From assembly GCA_027004315.1 (NCBI GenBank), contig JALTHV010000077.1, forward strand, positions 1 to 13,658: 13,658 bases of DNA, given 5' to 3'. Made by a program: the position numbers and the translations under genes. Positions 1-6,643 of the stretch are shown one piece after another. Position 1 is the stretch's first letter, and each line of letters begins with the position of its first letter. Under the pieces are notes generated by a model. That model did not search any database and was not told the origin of the DNA. It saw only the letters and a program-made list of their open reading frames with translations. Source of the stretch: Deltaproteobacteria bacterium (GTDB taxonomy: Bacteria; Desulfobacterota; Dissulfuribacteria; Dissulfuribacterales; UBA3076).

Positions 1-9
1 CGCACAGTT

Positions 10-52
10 TTATTGAGAAGTTACGTTTATCCCATGTAACTTCTCAATAAGT
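10..52. repeat. Two outward-facing element ends separated by 11 bp
   Basis: Positions 10-24 (TTATTGAGAAGTTAC) and 36-50 (GTAACTTCTCAATAA) are perfect 15-bp inverted repeats with an 11-bp spacer (25-35). The right arm is the left end of the element at 36-239. The left arm looks like the right end of a similar element that continues outside the window. The same arrangement, also with an 11-bp spacer, recurs at 10425-10469. As RNA this would be a 15-bp stem with an 11-nt loop. Whether it is two adjacent insertions or one functional palindrome cannot be decided from one side. Confidence 0.75.
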
Positions 53-239
53 TGGGGCATCATTTTTGGTAACCGATCATATTCCCCCCGGCCAGCGGTG
101 GCTTTTTTCAGGGTTTCAGGAGCATCGCTTGATGCACAAGATCAGGGCACTCTGCCTATTAATTCGCACTGAAACCCTGAAAAAAGCTACTGCTGGCCGG
201 AGACGCGAACGGTTACGCCAGAATTTATTGAGAAGTTAC
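36..239. mobile_element. Chimeric palindromic MITE-like element (outer-type ends, short-MITE core)
   Basis: It begins GTAACTTCTCAATAAG and ends TTATTGAGAAGTTAC, the ends seen on the larger element at 9873-10441. The first ~43 bp (through GGTAACCGATC) closely match 9873-9913. The last ~25 bp resemble the right end of that element, sharing GCCAG and TTATTGAGAA. The interior is instead a copy of the short MITE (69-216). No 8-bp target duplication is seen (28-35 tatcccat versus 240-247 gacaaatg). The likely origin is recombination at the shared GTAACCG sequence rather than simple insertion. No protein-coding capacity; a 60-codon open frame through it is a by-product of the repeat. Confidence 0.7.
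69..216 (-). mobile_element. Short MITE copy 1 (inverted relative to the other three)
   Basis: Termini are GTAACCGATCATATTC at the left and, read inward from the right, GTAACCGTTCGCGTC. These lead into long complementary arms (GGCCAGCGGTGGC... / ...GCTACTGCTGGCC) around a ~50-nt centre holding GCATC-GCTT-GATGC. Its centre is in the opposite orientation to copies 2-4. The flanking 8-mers (61-68 catttttg, 217-224 gccagaat) do not match, so no target duplication survives. Confidence 0.75.
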
Positions 240-268
240 GACAAATGAACCGTATTACAGATCATCGC

Positions 269-718
269 TCAGGGTGTTGTCATGTGGAACCAGAGGTCCC
301 AGGCTATGGCGGCCATGGAAAACACGAAAATGACAGCATAGTTCCATTGCTCCTTTGAGGCAGACAGGCTTGAAATAAGATACTTTATAGCTTCATAGTC
401 CTCTGGGCAGAGATTATCCGGGTCCTTCATCTTCTCCATTAAGCTGAGATCCATGATAAGCCTTCTCCTTCTGCGTGTTATATAGGAACGAAACATGAAA
501 AACACCATATTCCCACAGACACCCATATACCAGAAAAGCCTTATAAGCTCGGGCCGGTATGCCTTGGCCAAAAGGATCAGACGCAGCGATATCGCCCCAC
601 TGAGCCCTACACCAAAGGCAAGCCAGGCCACCCAGTGGGGAAGCGTATGAGGGACATTCCTATGCCCGTCTAACCTGCAGGAGCGAAGATCTGTCATGGA
701 CAGGAATACTAACCGCAC
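269..718 (-). CDS. Small predicted membrane protein, function unknown
   Basis: A 149-aa frame from a GTG at 718; an ATG at 697 (residue 8) is an equally plausible start, since neither has a strong Shine-Dalgarno sequence. Three hydrophobic stretches are visible at about residues 27-51, 59-80 and 126-146. A very basic stretch after the second (RRRRR at 82-86) suggests that loop is cytoplasmic. The loop at 90-125 is polar and probably soluble. I see no catalytic motif and cannot name a family. The gene lies downstream of pheA in the same direction. Before the MITE at 802-972 inserted, the gap to the ancestral pheA stop (758) was only about 40-60 nt, so it was probably the last gene of that operon. 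It is followed by the element at 36-239. The coding call is likely right; the exact start is uncertain. Confidence 0.65.
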   Translation of the reverse strand: MRLVFLSMTDLRSCRLDGHRNVPHTLPHWVAWLAFGVGLSGAISLRLILLAKAYRPELIRLFWYMGVCGNMVFFMFRSYITRRRRRLIMDLSLMEKMKDPDNLCPEDYEAIKYLISSLSASKEQWNYAVIFVFSMAAIAWDLWFHMTTP

Positions 719-757
719 TACACAGGTACGGCAATATCTTGAGATAAATAAGCTGGG

Positions 758-793
758 TTAAGATTTACAGGAGATGGCAGGCGATTCGGCCAT
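758..793 (-). pseudogene. pheA: Orphaned ancestral 3' end of pheA
   Basis: If the MITE (802-972) and one copy of its 8-bp target duplication are removed, the pheA frame runs from ...S-Y-P-M-G-E straight into M-A-E-S-P-A-I-S-C-K-S and a TAA at 758-760. This is the natural continuation after the Gly-Ser-Tyr-Pro end typical of the ACT domain. The stretch is now cut off from pheA by the element and has no start of its own. The frame continuity is read directly; that it was the original terminus is inference, strongly supported by the exact duplication. Confidence 0.8.
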
Positions 794-801
794 CTCTCCC
801 A
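794..801. repeat. Left target-site duplication of MITE copy 2 (CTCTCCCA)
   Basis: Exact match to 973-980, directly abutting the GTAAC terminus at 802. Eight base pairs is the duplication length known for IS66-family transposition. Confidence 0.9.
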
Positions 802-972
802 GTAACCGTTCATACCCCCTCTTGTTGAACCGTTTATGTCGCCGACCAGCGGTAGCATTTTGGAGGGTTTCAGTGCGGATTAATAGGCAGAGTGCCCTGA
901 TCTTGTGCATCAAGCGATGCTCCTGAAACCCTTCAAAAGGCTACTGCTGGCCGGAGGGATGTGAACAGTTAC
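802..972 (+). mobile_element. Short MITE copy 2, inserted in the 3' end of pheA
   Basis: A 171-bp element with left end GTAACCGTTCAT and right end GTGAACAGTTAC, flanked by the exact 8-bp duplication CTCTCCCA. It has the family's long arms (ACCAGCGGTAGC... / ...GCTACTGCTGGCC) and the internal GCATC-AAGC-GATGC hairpin. It is ~23 bp longer than copies 3 and 4 because the left terminus looks partly duplicated (a second TGAACCGTTTATGTC at about 827-841). Its minus strand provides the final 20 codons and the TGA stop (910-912) of pheA. The long hairpin also lies between pheA and the gene at 269-718 and could reduce read-through. No transposase is encoded. Confidence 0.9.
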
Positions 973-2061
973 CTCTCCCATGGGATATGAGCCTAACCAG
1001 TCCAGGAAGGTACAGCCTTTTCTGATGGCATCAATTCCATCCTGTATAGTCTGGTCCTCTATGTGGCCTGCAATATCTACGTAAAACAGGTACCTCCAGG
1101 GCTGATCTTTTACCGGTCTGGACTGTATCTTGGTGAGGTTTATTCCACGTTTTGCCAAGGGTTCCAAGAGATTGAAGAGAGAGCCCGGCCGATCCTCAAG
1201 ACTCAAAAGCAGGGAGGTCTTGTCATTTCCGCTTGGACTGGGACACTCATGCCCAAGGACCAGAAACCGCGTGGTATTTCCCTCAAAATCTTCGATGTGT
1301 TTGGAGATTATATGCAGGCTATATGTACAGGCCGCCAATGGGCTTGCAACGGCCGCCACGCAGGGATCTACCGCTGCCCACCGCGCTGCCTGGGCAGTGC
1401 TGACCACCTCTTCCGTCGGGACCGCCGGCAGATTGCGTTGCAGCCATCCCCTGCACTGGGCCAGGGCATGGGGATGAGAAAGAATGCGGCGAATCTTGTC
1501 TATCCTGCCACTCTGATTGAGGAGGTCGTGGGATATAGGCAGGTAGATCTCTCCACATACCTTGACCTTAAAATCACAGAGCCCATCCAGGGCCAGGGCC
1601 ACGGTCCCTTCTACTGAATTCTCGATCGGGATCACCCCAAAGTCTGTACGCCCCCGTTCTACCTCCTCAAATATTTCAGTGATGTTACGTAGAGGGATGA
1701 ACTCAGGGGCATGGCCAAAGAACTTGGTTGCGGCCATGTGGGTAAAGGTGGTCTCAGGGCCGAGATATCCTACTTTGGCTCGTCTCTGCACATCTCTGCA
1801 GGCAGATATAATCTCCCCCCAAATAGCCCTCAGACCCTCTGAAGGAAAGGCATCTGCATTTTGCTCCAGGATGTGTTTAATGACCTCCCGTTCACGAGAG
1901 ATATCAAGGGGTTGTTGGCAGGCCTCAGTCTTGGTCCGACCAATCTCTTTTGCTACTCCCAGACGTCTCTGGAGCAGATGTAGGAGTTCCGTATCTATAC
2001 TATCAATCTGCTGCCTGAGGTCCTTAAGCCTCTGATATTGACTGTCATCCATCATTTGCAC
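910..2061 (-). CDS. pheA: Bifunctional chorismate mutase / prephenate dehydratase (P-protein) with a transposon-derived C-terminus
   Basis: Converts chorismate to prephenate and then to phenylpyruvate, the committed steps to phenylalanine; cytosolic. Domains in order: AroQ-type chorismate mutase at about 8-92 (LRQQIDSID...LLQRR...K); prephenate dehydratase at about 96-271 with IENSVEGTV (146-154) and the catalytic NTTRF (262-266); ACT regulatory domain at about 283-360 with DRPGSL (290-295) and SRP (314-316, preceded by Gln where Glu is usual). Phe feedback inhibition through ACT is expected from the family. The longest frame starts at a GTG (2061). The ATGs at 2055 or 2052 are more likely because the ATG at 2055 overlaps the upstream MerR-family gene's TGA as ATGA. 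Residues 364-383 (V-T-V-H-I-P-P...R-S-I-A) are encoded by the MITE at 802-972 and replace an ancestral 11-residue tail. All catalytic and ACT regions are intact, so the enzyme is probably still active. Confidence 0.95.
   Translation of the reverse strand: MQMMDDSQYQRLKDLRQQIDSIDTELLHLLQRRLGVAKEIGRTKTEACQQPLDISREREVIKHILEQNADAFPSEGLRAIWGEIISACRDVQRRAKVGYLGPETTFTHMAATKFFGHAPEFIPLRNITEIFEEVERGRTDFGVIPIENSVEGTVALALDGLCDFKVKVCGEIYLPISHDLLNQSGRIDKIRRILSHPHALAQCRGWLQRNLPAVPTEEVVSTAQAARWAAVDPCVAAVASPLAACTYSLHIISKHIEDFEGNTTRFLVLGHECPSPSGNDKTSLLLSLEDRPGSLFNLLEPLAKRGINLTKIQSRPVKDQPWRYLFYVDIAGHIEDQTIQDGIDAIRKGCTFLDWLGSYPMGEVTVHIPPASSSLLKGFRSIA
973..980. repeat. Right target-site duplication of MITE copy 2 (CTCTCCCA)
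   Basis: Exact copy of 794-801, immediately after the terminal GTTAC at 968-972. It encodes Gly362-Glu363, the last native residues of PheA. Confidence 0.9.
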
Positions 2062-2390
2062 GGACCAAACATATCTCTAATGGCAATTAGTTCCTGCCGA
2101 ATCTCTATAAGCAATCTACTGGCTCGATCTTGCAGGCATGGAGTAAGTAATTTTTGTCTTTCCATGAGCTGTCTCTTGGCACCTGCTATGGTAAAACCCT
2201 CATCATACAGGAGACGCTTGATGTATCTTATAAGATCTATATCTTCTATCCTATAGAGACGCTGTTTTGCAACTCTATGGGTACGGATCTGACGGAATTC
2301 ACTCTCCCAGTAACGAAGCACATGGGGTTCAACCCCAACCAATTTGCTTACCTCGCCTATCCGGTAATATTTTTTCCCCTTTCCTGGCAT
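2052..2390 (-). CDS. MerR-family transcriptional regulator (short form)
   Basis: A 112-aa protein with an N-terminal MerR winged helix-turn-helix: YYRIGEVSKLVGVEPHVLRYWE at about 8-29, then the wing (QRLYRIEDIDLI at 43-54) and a helix carrying EGFTIAGAKRQL (64-75). The C-terminal ~35 residues look like a dimerisation helix. There is no cysteine cluster or ligand domain, so the inducer is unknown. The start at 2390 is supported by GAAGGGG about 7 nt upstream. This puts the first ~20 codons inside the 3' end of ihfA, a 62-nt overlap in a different frame. It overlaps pheA by ATGA. A short MerR gene next to ihfA is, from memory, common in Desulfobacterota; the target is unknown. Confidence 0.85.
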   Translation of the reverse strand: MPGKGKKYYRIGEVSKLVGVEPHVLRYWESEFRQIRTHRVAKQRLYRIEDIDLIRYIKRLLYDEGFTIAGAKRQLMERQKLLTPCLQDRASRLLIEIRQELIAIRDMFGPCK

Positions 2391-2670
2391 TTACGATCCC
2401 CTTCAGTAAACGGCTGGGACGGAAGGCCGCAGTGCGTCTTGGGGGAATAGTAAGTGGCTCTCCATTACTAGGGTTGGTTCCTCTACGAGCCGCCTTCTGT
2501 ACAGGCCTAATGGTGCCAAATCTCACGATCTTTACCTGGTCGCCATTAGACAGTGAGGTCTTGATTTGATTAAAGACCTCATCAACCAGTTCCAGGCTGG
2601 TATGTATGGAAAAACCCAGCTCGCCACTGACTGCCTCTGCTATTTCCCGTTTGGTCAAGGCCCCCATCAT
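2329..2670 (-). CDS. ihfA: Integration host factor alpha subunit (HU/IHF family)
   Basis: A DNA-bending nucleoid protein, normally an IhfA/IhfB heterodimer. The sequence begins LTKREIAEAVSGELGFS, the usual IHF-alpha opening. The beta-arm region has RRGTNPSNGEPLTIPPRRTAAFRPS, with the DNA-intercalating proline of the Asn-Pro tip at 67. At 113 aa it is about 14 residues longer than the E. coli protein; the extra tail (KGEKILPDRRGKQIGWG) is exactly where the next gene overlaps. It starts at an ATG overlapping the pheT stop (ATGA), so translation is probably coupled. Position after pheT is the same as in E. coli, which supports alpha rather than HU or beta. Confidence 0.92.
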   Translation of the reverse strand: MMGALTKREIAEAVSGELGFSIHTSLELVDEVFNQIKTSLSNGDQVKIVRFGTIRPVQKAARRGTNPSNGEPLTIPPRRTAAFRPSRLLKGIVNARKGEKILPDRRGKQIGWG

Positions 2671-5102
2671 TCCCTCAGCTTCGCCTTATAGGATTGGAGT
2701 ACAGAGCGGACTAAGCGATTGTGGATCTTTGAGACCCCATGGTCAGAGAGGGTATGGTCCGGTGCCCTGTATCTAAAACGCAACCCAATACTCTTTGAAC
2801 CCTCGGGGATAGTTTTTCCCCTATAGACATCGAAGACCTGTACCCATTCCAGGATCTTTGGGCCCCTAATGGAAATAAAATTCAGGAGGTCCTGTGCAGA
2901 AACCTGGTCCGAGACAATGATTGCAATATCCCTCTCCACTGCAGGATATCTGGGGATAGGACGGAACCTGATTTGCCTGGAGGCGGCCTCTTGTATGGCA
3001 TTCAGAGAGAGATCAGAGACAAATACCGGCCCGTTTATGTCCCAGACATCCAGGACATCCGTGGCCACTTCACCAAGGGTGCCCAAGACAGAGCCATCCT
3101 TCCAGACAATCCTGGCAGAGCTACCCAAGAGATAAAAGGGATCATCAGGTGTGTCAGGCACGGTCTTCCATTCAGAGATCCCTATGGCCAGGAATAGCCC
3201 CTCCAAGACCCCCTTTAGATCAAAGATGTCTAGCTGCTCCCTAGGCCATGACCACGACTCGGGATAGTATCTGGCCCCTGTACAGAGTAGGGCCAGTCTC
3301 TGTTCTTCATGAGGGAGTTTACCTGGCCCCATATCATGGAATACGGCACCAAGCTCAAAGAGACTGAGGTCCAAGTTCCGCTGTGCCTGGTTTCTGGCCA
3401 CCACACCCATCAGAGAAGGAATAAGAGTTGTCCTCATCACTGACTGATCATCACTCAAGGGATTCCTGATCTTTACCACCCGCGTCCTTACATCATCTCT
3501 GCCAAGACCCAGGGCCTCTATATCCCGTGGAGACACAAAACTGTAGGAGATCGCCTCTGTCATGCCCTGGGCCATAAGTATATTCTTTATCTTGTGGATG
3601 AGACCTTGAGATGGATCCGGGCCCTGGGTGACAATCCGGGCCCTGGGCGCCAGGGTAGGTATATTGGAGAAGCCGTGGAGCCTGGCTATCTCCTCTATCA
3701 GGTCCACTTCTTCTTTCAGGTCATGGCGATAGCTGGGTACTACTCCTTTGATCTCTTTATCCCCTATATGCGTGGGCCTGATGCCAACCCTTTTAAGTAG
3801 ATTGGCCATCTCTCCAGAACCAATCTCTATGCCAAGGAGTCTGTTGGCCCTCTGGGGACGGAGAGAGACGTGCCTGGCCTCATAGGGCACTGGATAGACA
3901 TCCTCAATTGTACCTACCAAGTGGCCACCGCTTACCTGCTGGATAAGTTCTGTTACCCTGTAAAGGGACCCTAGTACTCCATTGGGATCGACACCACGCT
4001 CAAACCGGTAGGATGCCTCTGTAATCAGTTTCAGGGCCTTGGCAGTCCTCCTTATCTGGACCGGGGCAAACCAGGCACTCTCGATAAGTATACGCCCTGT
4101 ATCGGCATTTACCTCGGTTTCGGCCCCACCCATGACGCCGGCTATGGCAATAGGCCTCTCCCTGTCGGCAATGACCAGCATATCGGACCGCAACTTTCTC
4201 TCTTTTCCATCAAGGGTCGTTATATTCTCTCCGGACCTGGCCGTCCTGACCAGGATTTCCGGCCCTATCAGGCTGTCCAGATCAAAGGCATGGAGTGGCT
4301 GTCCATATTCTATCAAGACATAGTTTGTTGCATCTACTACGTTGTTTATAGACCTGATGCCGCTTGCCTCCAGCCTGGTGACCAGCCAATCCGGAGAAGG
4401 ACCTACCTTGACCCCCTCCATTACGGCAGCGGCATATCTCCTGCATAGATCTGGATCTTCTATAGAAATGGGGATCTCTGACCTCTGACCTCTGATCTCT
4501 GATCTCTGATCTCTGACCTCTGACCTCTGACCTCTGTAAAGGGGAATATCATATATAGCAGATACCTCTCTGGCCACTCCCAGGATGCTGAGACAGTCAG
4601 GACGGTTTGCTGTAACAGCAATATCCAGGACCCAGTCATCGAGCCCCAGGGCCTCTATAAGGGGCCTTCCCGGTTCGATCCCGGGGCCAGGATCCAGGAC
4701 AATGATACCTTTACTGTCATGGCCAATGCCGAGTTCCTCTTCTGAACACAGCATGCCTCCAGAGCGCACCCCATAGATCTTGGCAGGTCTTATGACCTTG
4801 CCCTCGCCCAATACCGTTCCTGGCCTCGCCAGGGCCACCAACTGTCCTTTCCCCACATTGGGTGCACCGCAGATGACCTGAATTTCCTCTTCACCCACTG
4901 ATACCCTACAGATCTTCAGACGCGATGCCCTGGGATGGGGAGTAATCTCCTCAACATGACCTATCACTACGGGGTCAAGGCCTTTATGGAGAGACTCCAT
5001 TTCTTCCACCTCCAGGCCACTCATGGTGAGGTCCTCTGCCAAGGTCTTTACAGGTGTCTTGAAGGGCACAAATTCTTTAAGCCAAGAGGTCAAGATACGC
5101 AT
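2667..5102 (-). CDS. pheT: Phenylalanine--tRNA ligase beta subunit
   Basis: The beta subunit of the (alpha-beta)2 enzyme that charges tRNA-Phe; it edits Tyr-tRNA and binds tRNA. At 811 aa it is of full bacterial length. Domains: N-terminal region MRILTSWLKEFVPF; EMAP/Myf-type tRNA-binding fold at about 40-150; B3/B4 editing region at about 213-390; B5 at about 400-475 (VVPSYRHDLKEEVDLIEEIARLHG); catalytic-like fold at about 485-690; C-terminal ferredoxin-like anticodon-binding domain at about 720-811 (RYPAVERDIAI). Unusual is an in-frame heptanucleotide array coding residues 189-210, an Arg/Gln/Ser/Glu-rich linker between the tRNA-binding and B3/B4 regions. It starts 16 nt after pheS with a weak ribosome-binding site. 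Confidence 0.97.
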   Translation of the reverse strand: MRILTSWLKEFVPFKTPVKTLAEDLTMSGLEVEEMESLHKGLDPVVIGHVEEITPHPRASRLKICRVSVGEEEIQVICGAPNVGKGQLVALARPGTVLGEGKVIRPAKIYGVRSGGMLCSEEELGIGHDSKGIIVLDPGPGIEPGRPLIEALGLDDWVLDIAVTANRPDCLSILGVAREVSAIYDIPLYRGQRSEVRDQRSEIRGQRSEIPISIEDPDLCRRYAAAVMEGVKVGPSPDWLVTRLEASGIRSINNVVDATNYVLIEYGQPLHAFDLDSLIGPEILVRTARSGENITTLDGKERKLRSDMLVIADRERPIAIAGVMGGAETEVNADTGRILIESAWFAPVQIRRTAKALKLITEASYRFERGVDPNGVLGSLYRVTELIQQVSGGHLVGTIEDVYPVPYEARHVSLRPQRANRLLGIEIGSGEMANLLKRVGIRPTHIGDKEIKGVVPSYRHDLKEEVDLIEEIARLHGFSNIPTLAPRARIVTQGPDPSQGLIHKIKNILMAQGMTEAISYSFVSPRDIEALGLGRDDVRTRVVKIRNPLSDDQSVMRTTLIPSLMGVVARNQAQRNLDLSLFELGAVFHDMGPGKLPHEEQRLALLCTGARYYPESWSWPREQLDIFDLKGVLEGLFLAIGISEWKTVPDTPDDPFYLLGSSARIVWKDGSVLGTLGEVATDVLDVWDINGPVFVSDLSLNAIQEAASRQIRFRPIPRYPAVERDIAIIVSDQVSAQDLLNFISIRGPKILEWVQVFDVYRGKTIPEGSKSIGLRFRYRAPDHTLSDHGVSKIHNRLVRSVLQSYKAKLRE
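4474..4536. repeat. In-frame heptanucleotide tandem repeat within pheT (9 x 7 bp)
   Basis: Nine contiguous units of ACCTCTG or ATCTCTG on the plus strand, in the order T,C,C,T,T,T,C,C,C at the second base. On the coding strand this reads CAGAGGT/CAGAGAT. Because 7 is not a multiple of 3, three units (21 bp) make one 7-residue period, seen as R-G-Q-R-S-E-V / R-D-Q-R-S-E-I / R-G-Q-R-S-E-I. Nine units equal 63 bp, exactly 21 codons, so the frame is kept. Gain or loss of one or two units would frameshift pheT. Confidence 0.95.
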
Positions 5103-5118
5103 GGAATCACTCTAGCTA

Positions 5119-6129
5119 TCAAAATTGTTGAAGGAAATACAGATCATTGTCATAGAAGAGACGAATATCGTCTATACCAAATTTGAGCATCGCTATCCGT
5201 TCTATCCCAAGGCCAAAGGCAAAACCAGTAAATTCCTCAGTGTCATAGCCAACATGCCTGAATACCTCTGGATGTACCATGCCAGCCCCCAAGACCTCCA
5301 ACCAGCCGGTATGCGAGCATACCCTACAGCCTTCCCCTTTGCACATGACACACTGGATGTCTACTTCCGCACTGGGCTCCGTAAAAGGGAAAAAGCTTGG
5401 CCTGAAACGTACGGGTGTATCCGGGTCAAAGATCTGCTGGATAAAGGAGGTAAGCACCCCCTTGAGACCTGCAAAAGAGATGTCTCTGTCCACCATAAGC
5501 CCTTCCACCTGATGGAACATGGGGGTATGAGATATATCAGAATCACACCGATATACCTTGCCAGGTGCAATTATCCGCAGCGGTGGTTCCTGTCTCTCCA
5601 TTGCGCGTATCTGTATAGGTGAGGTATGGGTACGAAGCAGGACCTTGTCATCGATATAGAATGTGTCCTGCATGTCTCTGGCAGGGTGATCAGGTGGGAT
5701 ATTCAGGGCCTCGAAGTTGTAAAAGTCAAGCTCTATCTCAGGTCCATGGACCACAGTAAAGCCCATTCTCTCAAATATATAGCAGATCTCACCCATCACC
5801 TGTGTAATTGGATGCAGCCTTCCAAGCTGCCTGCGCCTGCCGGGGAGTGTCAGGTCCAGCCCTTCTACGCGGGGCCTTTTGTGCAGGTCCTTTAAGGCAT
5901 TTCTCCTGGTCTTGATAGACTGCTCTATTTCCTGTTTGAGCCTATTGGCCAGTTGACCGACCTCTGGACGTTCCTCAGGGGGAAGGCCCCCTATGGCCTT
6001 TAAGACCATGGTAAGCTCCCCCTTCCGGCCAAGGACCTTGACCCTTATGTCTTCAAGATCTTCCTCGCAAGATGAGGACTCTATGGCCTCCAGGGCCTGG
6101 GTCTTGATTTTATTTAGACGATCACGCAT
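5119..6129 (-). CDS. pheS: Phenylalanine--tRNA ligase alpha subunit
   Basis: The catalytic subunit of PheRS (class II). It makes phenylalanyl-adenylate and transfers Phe to tRNA-Phe. At 336 aa it is of typical length. An N-terminal coiled-coil (about 1-90) precedes the class II core. Motif 2 lies around YRCDSDISHTPMFHQVEGL and motif 3 is GLGIER at 306-311. Cys260, 263, 268 and 271 (CVMCKGEGCRVC) form the zinc-knuckle-like insert found in many PheS proteins. Its ATG lies inside the end of rplT (8-nt overlap, ATGCGTGA), so translation is probably coupled. There is no room for a pheM-like leader peptide or attenuator between rplT and pheS. Confidence 0.97.
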   Translation of the reverse strand: MRDRLNKIKTQALEAIESSSCEEDLEDIRVKVLGRKGELTMVLKAIGGLPPEERPEVGQLANRLKQEIEQSIKTRRNALKDLHKRPRVEGLDLTLPGRRRQLGRLHPITQVMGEICYIFERMGFTVVHGPEIELDFYNFEALNIPPDHPARDMQDTFYIDDKVLLRTHTSPIQIRAMERQEPPLRIIAPGKVYRCDSDISHTPMFHQVEGLMVDRDISFAGLKGVLTSFIQQIFDPDTPVRFRPSFFPFTEPSAEVDIQCVMCKGEGCRVCSHTGWLEVLGAGMVHPEVFRHVGYDTEEFTGFAFGLGIERIAMLKFGIDDIRLFYDNDLYFLQQF

Positions 6130-6484
6130 CAGCGGCGTGTAACCTGGTAGTCTCTACTAGGGAGGAAAATGCACGGGGATCTGTCACTGCAATATCGGCA
6201 AGTACCTTTCGATCCATGGCAACTCCCGCCTTACTGACACCACACATAAAATGGCTGTAAGATATACCATTCTGCCTACAGGCCGCATTGATACGGGCTA
6301 TCCACAGACGGCGATACAGGCGCTTTTTTACCCTACGGTCTCTATAGGCATAACAGAGTCCCTTTTCTACAGTCTCCTTGGCCTGTTTGAAACAGCGGCT
6401 CCTGGCACCCCTGCAGCCCTTGGCCATATTGAGCACTTTTTTGCGACGACGATGGGCCTTAAAGCCCCTTGTTACCCGTGGCAT
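6122..6484 (-). CDS. rplT: 50S ribosomal protein L20
   Basis: A 120-aa L20 with the typical opening MPRVTRGFKAHRRRKKVLNMAKGCRGARS, a long basic helix, and a C-terminal globular part (GISYSHFMCGV...LADIAVTDP). L20 binds 23S rRNA early in 50S assembly and, in E. coli and Bacillus, represses its own operon by binding leader mRNA. The start is supported by GAGGAG 8 nt upstream. The 159-nt gap to rpmI is unusually long for this pair and contains a nested stem-loop. Confidence 0.97.
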   Translation of the reverse strand: MPRVTRGFKAHRRRKKVLNMAKGCRGARSRCFKQAKETVEKGLCYAYRDRRVKKRLYRRLWIARINAACRQNGISYSHFMCGVSKAGVAMDRKVLADIAVTDPRAFSSLVETTRLHAADA

Positions 6485-6643
6485 TTTCCAGACTCCTCAT
6501 ATACAATTTTTATCCGAAAATACATCCGTTGTGTCCGCGTCGGGAATGATAGTTACCATGGAAACAGCTCAAAGTATGGGCAAAAAATACGCCCATCATC
6601 TTTTACTTTTTTTACTTTCAGCTTTGAGCCTTAGGCCTCCAGT
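6485..6643 (-). promoter_or_regulatory. Structured rpmI-rplT spacer, candidate mRNA control element
   Basis: rpmI and rplT are normally close together; here 159 nt separate them. An 8-bp stem is formed by GCTCAAAG (6567-6574) and CTTTGAGC (6622-6629). It encloses a second 6-bp stem ATGGGC (6576-6581) / GCCCAT (6591-6596) with a 9-nt A-rich loop (U-rich in the transcript). The region also holds the rplT ribosome-binding site. The structure could be a processing or pause site, or an L20 operator, but no known consensus is recognised. It is not a classical intrinsic terminator, as no U-run follows the stem in the transcript direction. Confidence 0.4.

Noticed and set aside
66..248. 60-codon plus-strand open frame in the first element, sharing the peptide FQEHRLMHKIRALCLLIR with a frame at 10166-10348
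   Set aside because: Both frames are just the MITE centre and arm read through. The similarity reflects the DNA repeat, lies on opposite strands of a non-coding palindrome, and has no ribosome-binding site or flanking conservation.
1063..1617. 184-codon plus-strand open frame inside pheA
   Set aside because: Antisense to the ACT and dehydratase domains of pheA, which has clear catalytic motifs; nothing recognisable in the antisense product.
4474..4536. CRISPR-like array
   Set aside because: Units are 7 bp, contiguous and without spacers, and they lie in frame inside pheT. It is a microsatellite-type array.
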